From: Azadirachta indica | Taxonomy: Eukaryota; Streptophyta; Magnoliopsida; Sapindales; Meliaceae | NCBI GenBank assembly: GCA_022749755.1 | Contig: CM040452.1 | Coordinates: forward strand, 14,154,350 to 14,218,349 | Length of the DNA: 64,000 nucleotides | Reading direction: 5' to 3' | Shown here: one piece after another, positions 35,616 to 47,513 of the stretch | Layout: each line of letters begins with the position of its first letter | How positions within the stretch are numbered: the first letter of the stretch is position 1 | Notes under the pieces: generated by a model | What the model was told of the DNA's origin: nothing | The model's database searches: none | What the model saw: the letters and a program-made list of their open reading frames with translations, nothing else | Position numbers and translations under genes: made by a program

Positions 35616-38600
35616 TTTGGTCTCCTTTTTAAGTTCTAGACCCAAAACAATAAGCTTTACAATAAAATCTGTACAAAACACAGCTGGGTCCGATTCAATT
35701 CTCTACCCTCTCCTCTGCTCGTGTCATTTTTTTTTTTTTCAGAGCTTCAAATGGGAAACAGGAAAAAATTAAACAATTTCACCCATTGCTGGAGAAATTA
35801 ATAGAAACATATATGTTATATATGGAGAGGAATCTTGAAATCTAGATTTGGTTTTTGAAATAACAAATGAATGGTTAAAAATAGAAAGAATCTGATTTAT
35901 GTAAAATGAAAATCAGGTGAAATTAATTAATCGGGCATCTCTTTTGGTAAATCATCCGATCATATATTATATATATATATATATATAGACATATTAAAAT
36001 ATTATAAAAAAAACCCAACTTTTAAATCTGAATAAAATTTTTTAAATATTTAATATATTTTTATTTTTTTAATTTATATATAAAATTTATTCAAAAAACC
36101 GTTAAGTTCAAATTCAAATTTTAATTAAATTTAAATTTGTGTCATAAACTAAAAATAAATAGTGATTAATTTATATTTAAGTTTTAAATTTTTACATATT
36201 TCTAAAAAATTATAAATTTAAAATTAAAATTAACAAATATAATTAAATATATTTAATTAAAATGAATAATAATATTTCCGAAATATAATTGAATATATTT
36301 AAATGCGCCTGATAATAATTTATTAAATGAATAAGTCTAACCAATGCCATTAACCAAAGGGCACTGAGCAAAGTTTTTTTCTTTTTTTTTTTTAACAAAA
36401 TTTTAATTAAAGCATGAGGTTCATAATTGATGCATTTATAGCCGTTCGATTAGTGTGGGGTCGACTTAGGTGAGTGGGGTCACAAAACCCACCACCATGC
36501 CTCTGCATTTACTCTGCATTTTAATGGAGGACAAAATTTTGGCGCGGGAATATCGAAAAGAGGAATATCTTTTCTAATTGGTAATAAAATATTATATATA
36601 AATTATAATAGACATAATCAGATCAACATTAACTAATTAAATAATTAATAACTTAATACAGCTTGATATTGGAGAATTGGATACGATGGCCTATCCAACT
36701 TTGTCCCTTCAATAAAATTATTATGTTATCTTTATTTTTGTTATAAAATGTATATTTAAAAGTGTTTTTAAAATTGTAGAGATAAATTTTGATTATTTTG
36801 TAGAACAAAAACCAGTAATTTCGAAATTGGTATAAAATATGAATCACTTAAGAAGAAGCAACGTGGGGTTGGAACATGCGGCATGCGATTCTGACGACAA
36901 AAAGACTAGGAGAATCTGTAAAGTTACTAATAATATAGAGACCAAAAGTGGGGCCCCGTTTGGGAAGATTTTGATGTGATGATCGTGGAATGGAGCCATA
37001 TGATTTAAGCCATGTGGGCATGTGGGTCAATGTCAAAAACAGTGGTCATTTTTGACTCCTCTTCCCATTCTCTTTCTGTTTTCGCATGTGTTTTCGTGGA
37101 ACCGACTCACAATTAATAAAATTTGTTATTCCGTTCTAATGCTGCTGGTAAAAGGAGATAATCAATGACCTTAATCTTTTTTGTTGTCTTCAAATCTGAA
37201 GGCTTCATAAATTGACCAAAAACAGTCAACCAGCCTTAAATATGGATATGGTCTAAAAGTAGTAGGGTTTGAAGGTTCTGCAATTGGAGGAAGTTTACAC
37301 TTGGATCGCATTTAAATGAAGCATTGGACAAATTTGGGCTCAGAAGCCCTACACTTCAGGGAGCAAAATGCAAAACTTTCAACAAAAGAAATGCAGTACT
37401 AGACCAATATTATTAACAAGTCGAATTCAAATGCAATACAAAATGAGTGTGATGAATTTTCTAATTACAGATAAATTTTTATACTCCAATTCTGTAAATA
37501 ATTTCGGAAATCCATTCTTCAAGTATAACCAACGGAGTGTATCATTGTCTTCCACATCCGCATCTGCTCCAGGAACAAGATTTACATGCTATTTTGCCCC
37601 CGTCTTTGATGGATTATACAAGCAGTATGAAACTGTCTGGTGATGTTGAGAGTATGCACTGGCCAAAATCACAGTACGTTTCAGATACAAGGTAATGAGT
37701 TCAACTTGAGGGCAGGTATGTGTTAATTCCCCAAGGAACATAGAAATCAAAAGCTCAACAAAACCCTTGATGTCAGCCTCACATTAGCTATTAAAGCAAA
37801 TGGAAAAACTGGCAATATTTTTACTACAAATATTCAACAGTTTCTGATGTTTTTCTTATATGGACATTGAACCTGAATGCACTGCGCTTCGTTCCTGTAA
37901 TCTCCATTTGATCAAGGGGAGGACTCTGGAGAATCAGAATAGCTGTGAATCGGAAGAAAAATCCTTAATCAGCTCCTCTGGAACTTGTAAGTTTAACTTT
38001 CTTTTCTTCTTGTTCACATACAAATTGTATTCAATCTACTAGCCACTAAGGAATTTTTGCTTCTCAAGTAGTTAAGATACAGCGATTACTGAAAGTTGAA
38101 TCAATCAAAACACAATGAGGTTGATTTCAGACGAGCAAGATGAATGAAGAGTTTCATTATCTCACGTTATATTACACTTTATCTGCAATGCAGTGACCTC
38201 TGAGCTGAAAAGTTTATGTCGTGTTCATCTTTCGGACTAACACCAAAATTTCAGTAGAAGTGCTGTTAAAACATCCTTAGTCCCCATAACATTAAAGCCA
38301 CAAGATTTTTCAGTATTTAATATGTCAAAAAGAATGCTTAGTTATGGAGCAAGAAAATTTCTTGAAACGAAAAGATGCGATCGATGGAAGAGATTTATTG
38401 AAGTATCTGTACTAATTGCCCAATATGACATGAAGCAATTTTGAAGTACCTGGCGCCAAAATAGTTTGTAACTCTATACTGTCAAGTCATGCTTATCTTC
38501 TTATAGATCAGGCAGAGAGCTTGAAACTGCATATGGCCTAAACATCGAATGAACCAAAAGAGGAAAAAAAAAAAAGAGTTACAGTGAAATTTTAGATAAA

Positions 38601-38869
38601 AGGTAATAAATTCAACCTAAACAAACTGAGATGTAGAAACAGAAATGGCATTGATTACCTAACTCCAGAATTTTGTTCACTAATGTGAAAATCTTCTTGA
38701 TACACCAAGAAATCAAATCAGTATCCGTAATTACCTTTATAAACTACCTGATGGTTTAAAATGAAAATAAGTTAGCGACTCTCTTAATGTAAAGCAGAGG
38801 AATAAATTATTATTACCCAAGACTAACAAAGGATTCTGAATCATTTCATGCTGAAACCATAACTAACGT
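35616..38869. other. Sec14 promoter and NLR-1 downstream region
   Basis: 35616-36400 is AT-rich with a (TA)n run near 35965-35985. 36400-37250 is single-copy-looking and carries no gene I can support. From about 37500 to 38200 several blocks match sequence downstream of the second NLR (about 52545-52700), for example atccgcatctgctcca with atccgtatctgctcca and gatgaagagtt-like text. This is therefore shared 3'-untranslated or downstream sequence of the NLR duplication. Introns in the NLR 3' untranslated region are possible. Confidence 0.55.
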
Positions 38870-41800
38870 TCAAGTATTGGATACAGACAAACCTGAGATA
38901 GAATACAAGTCTTCTTCCTGTGGATCGTATACAAATTTGTCATCGATCTTAACACATGGGATGTGGGATATCTTGGACCAGTCTTGTCCTTTGTCTCTTT
39001 GGCATTGGTTCTCAAGCAGAGGACAACTTTTAATGTATAATTGCAGAAGGGAAGATGGCAGGCCTGGAAAGAGTATGAGGTTTGGACAACCACTGATCGT
39101 CAATGATTCTAGAGAGGTGAGACTGAGAAAACCTTTGGAAGACAAGTATTTCAAATGCTGGAAGCTTTTAATGGTGAGTCGAGCTAGAGATGTGGGCAGC
39201 ATCATTTCCAATCCTGGAAAAGTCACTTCATCCGATCCACTGATTTTAAGTTCCAGAAGAGATGTGAGCTTGTGCAATCCCCACTCCCTCAAAGGCTTGT
39301 AGATATTTAGATCTTTAATTGAAAGTGATGTAAGGCTTGTGGAAAAACCTTCTTCAGGAAAGGATATGATGCTTGGGCATTCACTTATGCTTAATTTTCG
39401 AAGAGAGTTGAGGCTCTGCCAGCGATTAGGAAGGGCATTCAGGTTCTCACAGCGATGGATTAGAACATTATTTAAGCTGGTGCTGGGAAGCCCTTCTTCT
39501 GGAAAGGAAGCAAGACTTGGACAATCAAATATACAAATATCTGTAAGACTGCTAAGAGTGTTGAGGCTCCCGGGAATGGATTTCAGATTTTCACATTTTG
39601 AGATCAGAATATCTTTTAGAGACTTGTTATTGTGAAACTTCTCTGCAATTGACTCTAGCTTTGGACACCTTTTAATCTGGAGGAATTTAAGCGCCTCAGG
39701 GAGCTGACCACTTGTTACTATGCTCTTGAGCTTCGAACAATCATCAATCTCAAGATGGGTGAGTGTTGCAGGTAGCTGGCATCTTGATGATAAGGTTGTG
39801 AGCTGTGGACAGTCCTCGATCTTCAGACGTGTGAGTTTGGCAGGTAACTGGCTTCTTGATGTCAAAATTGTGAGCTGTGAGCAATGGCGAATCTCAAGCT
39901 CCGCAAGTGTTGCAGGTAACTGGCTGCTTGATGATAAGCAAGTCAGAGATGGGCAGTGGTCAATGTGCAAGAACTTGAGACTTCCATTGTTGTCAACAAC
40001 AAACTCCCGCTGAATCGAAGAAGAAGAAGAAGGGGAAGTTTCATATTTGTCATCCAATAAAAGCCGCAAATTCCCACAATTTTTTATCTCAAGAAGTTTA
40101 AGAGATAAAGGAAGTTGGCTTTTGAGAATGAATGTCAGAGAATGACAATCTTCGATTCTCAGACTTTCAAGACAGGTAGTGTGGTTCATTCCTCTAGGTA
40201 AAGATGTCAGAGCATTGCATTTTTCAATGCTAACCTTTGTGAGGAAGGTGAAGCTACGCAGCCCTTGAGGTTGCTTCTCAAGACAAATCTCATTCTTCTG
40301 CCATAGAAACATGAGCTCCTCACAATTGCCAATCTCAAGACTTTCAACTTTCTGGAAATCCTGCTTTAACCAATTCTCAAACATTGAGATATTCAAAAGT
40401 TTCATAGATTTTAGTGAGTCGCAGTCATTTGGATTCCTCCACGTCACTCCTTTGCAGCCATTAATGTCCAAATTGCAGAGGACAGGAAAGCTTGAGGATG
40501 AGACCACCAACTGCTCACAAAAATAAATAACCAATGTCTCCAATGAAGGAAGATAATCTGGTAATTTTCCAGAGAGTTTGGGGCATGATGAAATCACAAG
40601 TTCTTGGAGGCAGGGGAAGATTTCAACATGCTCATTTTCTCTTACAGGCTCCCAGTTCTCCCATTCCTGCAAATCTTCGAAATGAAGAGTCTTCAGGCAT
40701 TGAAAAGGCTTTGAGCAAGTCCCCCCATAAAATTCATAACCGATGCTTTTGATTCTCTTCATCCTTCGGATTGACAGGTTTTTGAGCGAGCTCAATAGCC
40801 CAAGTGAAGGCAAAGAGGTGCAGTTCATACAACTTTCCAAATTCAGGATGACCATAGTGGACAATGATGGATCTCCAATCCAGGATGAAAATCTTGTACC
40901 TCCATAGCATCTAACTGTGAGCTCTTTCAGATTTTTGTGAGGTTGTAGCATGTCAAGAACCTTTTTTTCTGCTTCCTCATTTCTTGAATCATCAAACTGA
41001 GACCGCCAATTTAATGACAAGACCTCTAAGTGCTTCTTTCCTCTTAATATCTCCTCTCTTGTGTATCGACTAGGAGCAGTGACATTGTGTAATCGTGAAA
41101 TGCAAAGCCTTCCACCAAGAAACTTTAAGTTCTTCAAATCTTGCAAATCAGATCCACTACTTTTACCGACAATAAAATTAGATAATGTCCGAAGACATTT
41201 CAATTCTTTCATTCCCAATGGCATCTTCCTTATTAAATTGGCCCCCGTAGTATCAAGATGCCGCAGATTGATCAAAGTTCCCATGTTGGAAGGCAACTTC
41301 TTTAACTGAAAACAATTTCTTAACATCAAAACTTGCAAGTTGAATAAGGAACTTGCTGACTCAGGTAAACTTCTAATGTTAGTGTTAGAAAAATCGAGGT
41401 ACCGTAAATGCCTGAAACCTCCAATTGAATTGGGTAACTCACTGATACGATATCCTGCTAAAGACATAACTCTCAATTTTTTGCACTTCGGTAACAAATG
41501 GAAAAGAACCATACTAGTTATGAAACAACGAAAACTTAGATGTTGTGGTGATAGGGGCAGGAATGTTCTTAACTCAGCAACTCCCTGCAAGGCTTCAAAT
41601 CTACTTGTTCCATCAAAAGTACCACTAGTGTAAGAACAATGACGAGTCCTTTCAAATCTTCTTGATTCCATATCAGCCTCCAGTTCATCCAACCTACGCA
41701 TTATCTCTCCAGAAAACCATTGAGCCAGATCATTGAAAAGGTAGTGCAACGATACACGACCATTGCTAGATTTTTGAAAAATTGACCTTGACAATAGATC

Positions 41801-43219
41801 ATGAAAATACTCACTGCCTATGTCTTCCAACTGTTTATTTTTTGATGGCTGAATAAGACCTTCCGCCATCCACAAAAGAACAAGTTCCTTCTCCTCGAAT
41901 TCATAATCTTTCGGAAAAAGTGCACAATAAACAAAACATCTCTTAAGATGCGGGGGAAGATCGCGATAGCTTAGTTTTAACGTTGGGAAAATGTCACAAT
42001 CATCATCCGACAAATTCCATAGACTGCCATTCAATATATCTTCCCACTCATCATATCTATGCTGAGAGTGTAGAAGACCACCAAGACTACTTGCTACAAG
42101 GGGCAAACCTCTGCACTTCTCAACAACTTTCTGACGAACCAGTTCTGAATTTTGAAATGCGCCAAGATCTCCGCTTTGAAATGCATGCTTCACGAACATA
42201 GACCAACAATCATCATCGGATAAAAGCTTCAGTTCATAAGATTTTGCCGGTCCAGCTACTGTTGATGCAACTTCCATGCTGCGTGTTGTCACAATTATTT
42301 TACTCCCTGGTGCTGCAGCTATGAACGGAGACTTCAGTACTTCCCACAAGCCATAGTTCATTTTCCAAACATCATCTAAAACGAGCAAGAATTTTTTGCC
42401 AGCTACTGCCTCTCTCAGTTTGACCTGGACTGGATTCAAATCCCTGAGATCACAGCATGAGAAAGTGACTGACTCCAGAATGGCCTTTGAGATCCTCAAA
42501 ATATCGAAATCATAAGAGACACAAACCCATATTCTTATGCTGAAATCTTTCACCGCGTCGTCGTTGTAAACCTGCCGAGCAAGAGTTGTTTTGCCAACTC
42601 CCGCCATGCCAACAATGGGAATCGCGCGAAATTTGGCTCCGTCTGCTTCATCCCTTAACACCATTTCAAGTATTTTACTTATATCTTCGTTTCTCCCGTA
42701 AATAGCAGGTTCAATCGGCACACATGTACTTGGCGGTCGTCGCCATAAACTATTCGAAATCGATCCAGCAGTATCTTTCAAGCCTAGGTCATTTCTCTGA
42801 TCGCAGAGATCTTCCAAACGGCTGCTTATGTCCTCTATCTTAGACTCCATGTTGACCTTGGAAATCAAAGAACTTGGACTCAGGTCACTCAAAACAGAGA
42901 AATAATCAGCAAAACTGTTCGTTGGCTGCTTTGACATTAACTCAGTCTCCAAAACTTGAGTGGCATATTCATCCAGAATGTCTTCGACATTGTAAGTCAA
43001 GTCTCGGAGATCGTCCAGCCACATTTTCACAGCTGCATTCTTTGTTTGCTTCTCCTCTGCGTCGTCCAGAACGGCCTGAATCATCAGCAGCTTCTTCTTC
43101 CACTGCTTCAGCTCTGAACGTATTCCAGATTCGCATGGAAAGAGAGAAAGTTTGTGGGGCGCCAATCTGTCGAATAAAACCTGAAGAAATGCCCCGAGAA
43201 AAACCTCTCCGAGAGCCAT
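38870..43219 (-). CDS. CC-NB-ARC-LRR disease-resistance protein (RPP13-like 1 / I2-type), NLR-1
   Basis: Single-exon ORF of 1,449 aa, an intracellular immune receptor by family. Start is the ATG of MALGEVFLGAFLQVLFDRLA, the usual CNL opening; an ATG 42 codons upstream adds an unrelated leader. The Rx-type coiled coil (about 5-150) includes NVEDILDEYA. NB-ARC motifs: P-loop GMAGVGKTT (204-212), WVCVSYDF, kinase-2 LLVLDDVW (278-285), GSKIIVTTR (305-313), GLPL (371-374) and the YCALFPKDYEFEEKELVLLWMAEGL region. The MHD position reads LHY (491-493). About 25 or more irregular LRRs fill residues about 590-1420, including four 24-residue near-repeats. A donor-like CAG|GTTTGT near 38893-38898 could splice off the final residues. 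All major ATP-site motifs are intact. Recognised pathogen is unknown. Confidence 0.93.
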   Translation of the reverse strand: MALGEVFLGAFLQVLFDRLAPHKLSLFPCESGIRSELKQWKKKLLMIQAVLDDAEEKQTKNAAVKMWLDDLRDLTYNVEDILDEYATQVLETELMSKQPTNSFADYFSVLSDLSPSSLISKVNMESKIEDISSRLEDLCDQRNDLGLKDTAGSISNSLWRRPPSTCVPIEPAIYGRNEDISKILEMVLRDEADGAKFRAIPIVGMAGVGKTTLARQVYNDDAVKDFSIRIWVCVSYDFDILRISKAILESVTFSCCDLRDLNPVQVKLREAVAGKKFLLVLDDVWKMNYGLWEVLKSPFIAAAPGSKIIVTTRSMEVASTVAGPAKSYELKLLSDDDCWSMFVKHAFQSGDLGAFQNSELVRQKVVEKCRGLPLVASSLGGLLHSQHRYDEWEDILNGSLWNLSDDDCDIFPTLKLSYRDLPPHLKRCFVYCALFPKDYEFEEKELVLLWMAEGLIQPSKNKQLEDIGSEYFHDLLSRSIFQKSSNGRVSLHYLFNDLAQWFSGEIMRRLDELEADMESRRFERTRHCSYTSGTFDGTSRFEALQGVAELRTFLPLSPQHLSFRCFITSMVLFHLLPKCKKLRVMSLAGYRISELPNSIGGFRHLRYLDFSNTNIRSLPESASSLFNLQVLMLRNCFQLKKLPSNMGTLINLRHLDTTGANLIRKMPLGMKELKCLRTLSNFIVGKSSGSDLQDLKNLKFLGGRLCISRLHNVTAPSRYTREEILRGKKHLEVLSLNWRSQFDDSRNEEAEKKVLDMLQPHKNLKELTVRCYGGTRFSSWIGDPSLSTMVILNLESCMNCTSLPSLGLLSSLKNLSIRRMKRIKSIGYEFYGGTCSKPFQCLKTLHFEDLQEWENWEPVRENEHVEIFPCLQELVISSCPKLSGKLPDYLPSLETLVIYFCEQLVVSSSSFPVLCNLDINGCKGVTWRNPNDCDSLKSMKLLNISMFENWLKQDFQKVESLEIGNCEELMFLWQKNEICLEKQPQGLRSFTFLTKVSIEKCNALTSLPRGMNHTTCLESLRIEDCHSLTFILKSQLPLSLKLLEIKNCGNLRLLLDDKYETSPSSSSSIQREFVVDNNGSLKFLHIDHCPSLTCLSSSSQLPATLAELEIRHCSQLTILTSRSQLPAKLTRLKIEDCPQLTTLSSRCQLPATLTHLEIDDCSKLKSIVTSGQLPEALKFLQIKRCPKLESIAEKFHNNKSLKDILISKCENLKSIPGSLNTLSSLTDICIFDCPSLASFPEEGLPSTSLNNVLIHRCENLNALPNRWQSLNSLRKLSISECPSIISFPEEGFSTSLTSLSIKDLNIYKPLREWGLHKLTSLLELKISGSDEVTFPGLEMMLPTSLARLTIKSFQHLKYLSSKGFLSLTSLESLTISGCPNLILFPGLPSSLLQLYIKSCPLLENQCQRDKGQDWSKISHIPCVKIDDKFVYDPQEEDLYSISGLSVSNT
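39692..39980. repeat. In-frame 72-bp tandem LRR repeats within NLR-1
   Basis: The text gcaggta(g/a)ctggc recurs at 39768, 39840 and 39912, exactly 72 bp apart, and a more diverged unit lies at about 39692. Each unit encodes one 24-residue LRR of the form QLPxxLxxLxIxxCxxLxxL. Confidence 0.92.
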
Positions 43220-43794
43220 TGTTTTGTTTGTCTGAATGTAGTGTGGGTAGAAATTGGGAAGGAATCGGAGAAAAATGAGAGAAAGGAAGAGAGCTTGGTT
43301 TTCTGCGTGGAAACTTTGAACAATTTCTGAATTGACTCCATGCAAAAGACAAAAACCATGTGGGCTCCATTATTCACCAGTGGCTAAAACGACAGTGCTG
43401 AATAATTAAAAGTCGAATTGCAGCAAGTTATTGCAGTGAATTAGTAGTTTTACGAGGGTTAATTATGTGACTAGTGACCTAATTAATCTAATTAAACATT
43501 AATTCATCCACAATGACGTGAATAATTATGGGATAAAAAAATAATTTTAGAATTAATCAGTAGCTTGGTTATCTTCGCAAGTTTTTTTTTTCTTTTTGAA
43601 AGTTAAAAAGAGTAAGATTAAAATGCACTATGTGTAACAGTTCTCAATATGCTTTTAAGAACAGTATGACACAATAATCGATTTTGAATAAAATGATTTT
43701 CACAAAAGTTTCAATCAAGTGCTTTGTTTATAAGCTGTTTAACTTTATAAATTATAATCAAATTTTCATCCCATTTGTGATTGAGATATACTTT
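43220..43794. other. NLR-1 upstream region
   Basis: Promoter and leader of NLR-1, up to the left end of the Mutator-like element. The block around 43350-43378 (ccatgtgggctcca, caccagtg) resembles about 57800-57825 upstream of the second NLR, so some promoter sequence is shared. The transposon lies about 575 bp upstream of the ATG. Confidence 0.55.
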
Positions 43795-43905
43795 TAGGGT
43801 TTTAACAAAAAAAATGACCCCATTTGACTTGTGATAATCAATTTTGATCGCCTAATAATTTTTAATTCAAAATTGATCGCTCTCATAATTATTGGACTAA
43901 AGTGC
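43795..43905. repeat. Left terminal inverted repeat of the MULE
   Basis: It begins tagggttttaac and pairs with 51906-52016 in inverse orientation at roughly 70-75 percent by eye. The shared stretch ends near ttggactaaagtgccc. Confidence 0.8.
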
Positions 43906-44290
43906 CCCTATTCCTTCCCTTAAGTTTTCTCTCTTTTGTTTTTCTCCCTTCCTCAGTTCATCTAAATTCTCCTTAAAAACAAAACAAAATATAAATTCTT
44001 AACACCCAATTCAAAACATCCATTAACTTTGTTATTATTATACATTATAACAAGTAATAATTGTAATCAATCCAAGATTGATTACAAAGGTGAGATTCGA
44101 TTCTTTGTCTTTTAATTTATTTAATTGAAAGTCAATTGTTTTATGTTATTTTATGTAAAAATACATAATGTTATAGTTAGAGTTAGGAGATTTGCTGTGA
44201 TGTTACTAATTGTATAAGAAAAATTGAGAAATCTACATGTTGAAGATGACTGGATTCGCGAATTAGAAACTGGAACACACCAGTTTCTAT

Positions 44291-44398
44291 CTTGCTCGAG
44301 AGTTAAGTTTCGAGTAAGCTTGTTCTTAGCTTGCTTGAGACTTAACTCTCGAGCAAGCTCCTACAAAGTTTGCTCGAGACTTAACTCTTGAGCAAAAC
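44291..44398. repeat. CTCGAG-centred inverted repeats, left subterminal cluster of the MULE
   Basis: cttgctcgagagttaagt (44291-44308) is the exact reverse complement of acttaactctcgagcaag (44340-44357), giving an 18-bp stem with a 31-base loop. A third, related palindrome (tgctcgagacttaactc, cttgagca) follows at about 44370-44396. Confidence 0.92.
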
Positions 44399-44472
44399 AA
44401 AACCTGTGTTATGTAGAATTTATCTTATTATATTTTTCACTGATAACTAACATGTTGTGACATAGGTGCGAT

Positions 44473-47086
44473 ATGGCTACAAAGTTAATGATTAATACTT
44501 GATTCGACGGATCATAGGAACGGACTCCACAAGATGGCGAGATATATATAGGTGGAGAGAGCATACCATTGTGTGTTGATCGGGATATTTCATTCGAAAA
44601 TTTTATGCAAATTGTGTACAGAGCACACGAGATTTATCCTGCTAAGTGAAAAATTAAGGTAAAGGCGATCTTTGTTGACACTATACAAGGGTGGGGATTG
44701 CCCCCTGTTCCTGCAAATATTAATAATGAATTCACGCTTAGAGCATTTATGAATTCTAATAGTTTAAACTACTTATCGAGCATTAGGGCATATTGTGCAC
44801 TATATTTGGACATGGAATAAGTGAGAGAAACAGAACAAGAAAAACTATGAAATGACAACATTTCACTAGGCCGGGGGAAACAGTTTCTCCACTTAGGTCA
44901 TCAAGGGGAAGTAATTATCCGAGTACTATGGTTCCTCTAATCCCAACACAATTCCAGTATAGTAGGCAATTCTAGTATCCTAGTGCAATAGACCATTTAC
45001 GTCCATCAATACAAAACGAAAAGCAACCACTATTGACTGAACACATAGATTTACCAATTGGTTAGCATGGGCAGCATGTTAACGAAGTCGATGCAACCAC
45101 ATTCGATAGAGGTATTTCTTTGCCTCGCCAGAATGTTGTACAACCCCCAAAGTATTATACATGTCAATCGGATTTCATTGGCACAGATTTTGTTACTGAT
45201 AGGAAATTTAGAAATGTTGCTGATGACGAAGAAACTAACACAAAGGAAGCCGCTCGTCCTAATCCAGTAGGCGAAAGTAGCTCAATGAAAGATCCATTAT
45301 CATTGAATCGGTACATTTGTTTTTTACCTCCAATCCCATCGTCTACAACACTCATTAGCGATGCTTCATCGAGCAACCGTGCAGCGCCCGCAATTTACGT
45401 TGGCCACATTTTCAAAACGAAACAAGAGCTGTGAGACAAACTAGGGTTAATGGCATTGAAGAACCATTTTCAGTTCAAAGTTTCCAAGTTGACCCCCCAT
45501 TGATTTGAAGTGAAGTGCATTGTGGAGGGTTGTAAATGGCGAATTTGAGCAATTAAAAATGACAACGATGCCTATTTTCAAGTTATATGCATTGACACAA
45601 GTCACACATGTCAGAATGACGAGTTACAAGATGGACACCGACAAGCATCGGCCAAATTATCAAGGACAAGTTCAAATGTGCTAATAGAATTTACACTTTG
45701 AGAAATATTCGTAATGATGTTCAGAACAATTACGGGGTTCGTCTTCCTTACTCCAAGACTTGGCGGAGTAAGGAAGAAGCGTTGAAGCTATTATGTGGAG
45801 ATTCAAGTGAATCGTATAAGGGACTATCGTTGTATTGCCACGTTCTCAAAGAAAAAAATCTGGGTACGGTCATTGGGATTGAAACCGATGCCGAAGACCA
45901 CTTTTTATACTTCTTCATGGCACTAAATCTATGTATTCGAGGATTTTACAACACTATCCGACCTATTATTATCGTAGACGGTACATTTCTCAAGGGAAAG
46001 TACCGTGGATCATTATTTATTATAGTTGTAGTGGATATGAATAACGAAATATATTTTGTAGTCTTAGGACTTACTGATTCAGAGAATGATGCATCGTGAG
46101 AATAGTTTTTTTCAAAGTTACGAGATGCAATTAGTTCAATGGAGGACTTAGTTTTCGTCTTTGGTCATCATACTTCTATTGAGAAAGGAATTTTCACAGT
46201 TTTCCTTGATGCAGTGCACGGGTTTTGTGCTTATCATATTTCTAGAAATCTTAAGGTGAAATACAAGATGCGGCAAAAAAGGATTGAACTTTTATAGCAG
46301 CATACTGGCGCATTGCTGAAGCATATCGAATTAGTGAGTTTACTGAATTTATGGACAATATGAGGTCGATGTATCCCGTTGCTGTAGTGTACTTAGAAAA
46401 TGAAGTGGGTGTTCATAGATGGGCTAGATCACACTTTTCTTCGTGACGGTATAACATATTGACCACTAACATTGCCAAAAGTATGAATTCCCTACTAAGA
46501 CATACACGAGACTCTCCCCATTGTACCGCTGGTCAACTCTATTAGGTCTGTTATCCAAAAATAGTTTTACGAGTATCGAGAGTTGGCTGCTGCGCAAAAA
46601 GGGTATTTGACTACGTGGGATTAAGATAGAGTTGATAAGCAAACAGAGTTGTGCGAACTATGACTGTGGACCTAGTTACGGGATTCGAGATCTAAGTGAA
46701 TGATCGGGGAAGGGTAGATATAGTTGATCTACACAAAAGAAATACTCTTGCAAACTTTTTGAAATTTCACAATTACCTTGAGCTCACGTTCTTGCTGCGT
46801 GCAGATATGTTCGATTTGCAATTAATTCGATTTGCTCACCATTTTATAGCACAGATGCACTCGTCTATGCATACGCTAAGCCGATCCATCTGGTTGGAAT
46901 GATTGGGTTATTCCATTGGAGTTATGTGAAAGGACCGTCAAACATTCAAGCAAACATATTCCAATTGGTAAACAATGGATCTCAATGCAAAAAGAAGATG
47001 TCATTGCGAGGAGGTTTTCTCAATGCCATGCCATTGGTCATAACCCTACCACATGTAGAAATTCAATTCCTCTTCACCTAAGTTAA
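44473..47086 (+). pseudogene. MuDR-type MULE transposase, degenerate
   Basis: A plus-strand coding relic broken by many stops and frame changes. Readable pieces in order: an N-terminal piece from the ATG at 44473 with DISFENFMQIVYRAHEIYPA; a MuDR zinc-finger-like piece near 45510-45640 (VKCIVEGCKW, HTCQND); the MULE catalytic core at 45698-46099 (FLYFFMALNLCIRGF, IIVDGTFLKGKYRGSLF); its continuation after a stop at 46097, ending with HGFCAYHISRNLKVKYK; and a CCHC knuckle near the end (CHAIGHNPTTC). The first catalytic Asp (VDGTF) is kept, but the usual SDR around the second reads FGHH. It cannot encode a working transposase as it stands. Confidence 0.9.
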
Positions 47087-47404
47087 TTGTTTCTTATTTT
47101 GCTATGTACGTTTTTAGCAATGTATGACTTGTATAACCTTTTAAATTACCCGTATTTGAAATCACCTTCAAATTTCATTGGTTTTAATAAGATTAGTTTA
47201 TTTGCTTGTTGTGTGTGAAATATGTTCAGTTTGATTTTTATATGCAATTAGTCGGTACTTCATAATACACTTATGCAAACTTAATAATTAACTCTAATAG
47301 ATAGATATATTATTTATATTTTATGCTAATATGTGATATGCTCACAATGTACAATGACAAAATAAAACATTTGTGCATGCATTCTGCCACGGTCGAGAGT
47401 GCGG

Positions 47405-47427
47405 TCTCGAGCAAGGCTTGCTCGAGA
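47405..47427. repeat. Palindrome TCTCGAGCAAG-G-CTTGCTCGAGA between the two MULE genes
   Basis: Two 11-base arms are perfectly complementary around one central base. It lies between the 3' ends of the convergent transposase and Ulp1 relics and uses the same CTCGAG core as the left cluster. Confidence 0.93.
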
Positions 47428-47483
47428 GCATACTTTCTAGCGTGACAAAATGAAAGTTAAAAAGCATTTGTGCAAGCATTTTA

Positions 47484-47513
47484 CCACGCTCGAGAGTGCA
47501 CTTTCGAGCGTGG
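47484..47513. repeat. 30-bp near-perfect palindrome between the two MULE genes
   Basis: The sequence starts ccacgctcgagagtg and ends cactttcgagcgtgg. The arms are complementary except for one position pair. The preceding about 90 bp (47370-47460) is a diverged copy of the same module (attctgccacggtcgagagtgc). Confidence 0.93.

Noticed and set aside
37860..38042. Short plus-strand frame downstream of NLR-1
   Set aside because: It lies on the opposite strand within sequence shared with NLR-2 downstream DNA, where the frame is not kept.
43220..43345. Upstream ATG adding 42 residues to NLR-1
   Set aside because: The leader is unlike any CNL. The family opening begins exactly at the second ATG (43219), and the upstream part reads as leader sequence.
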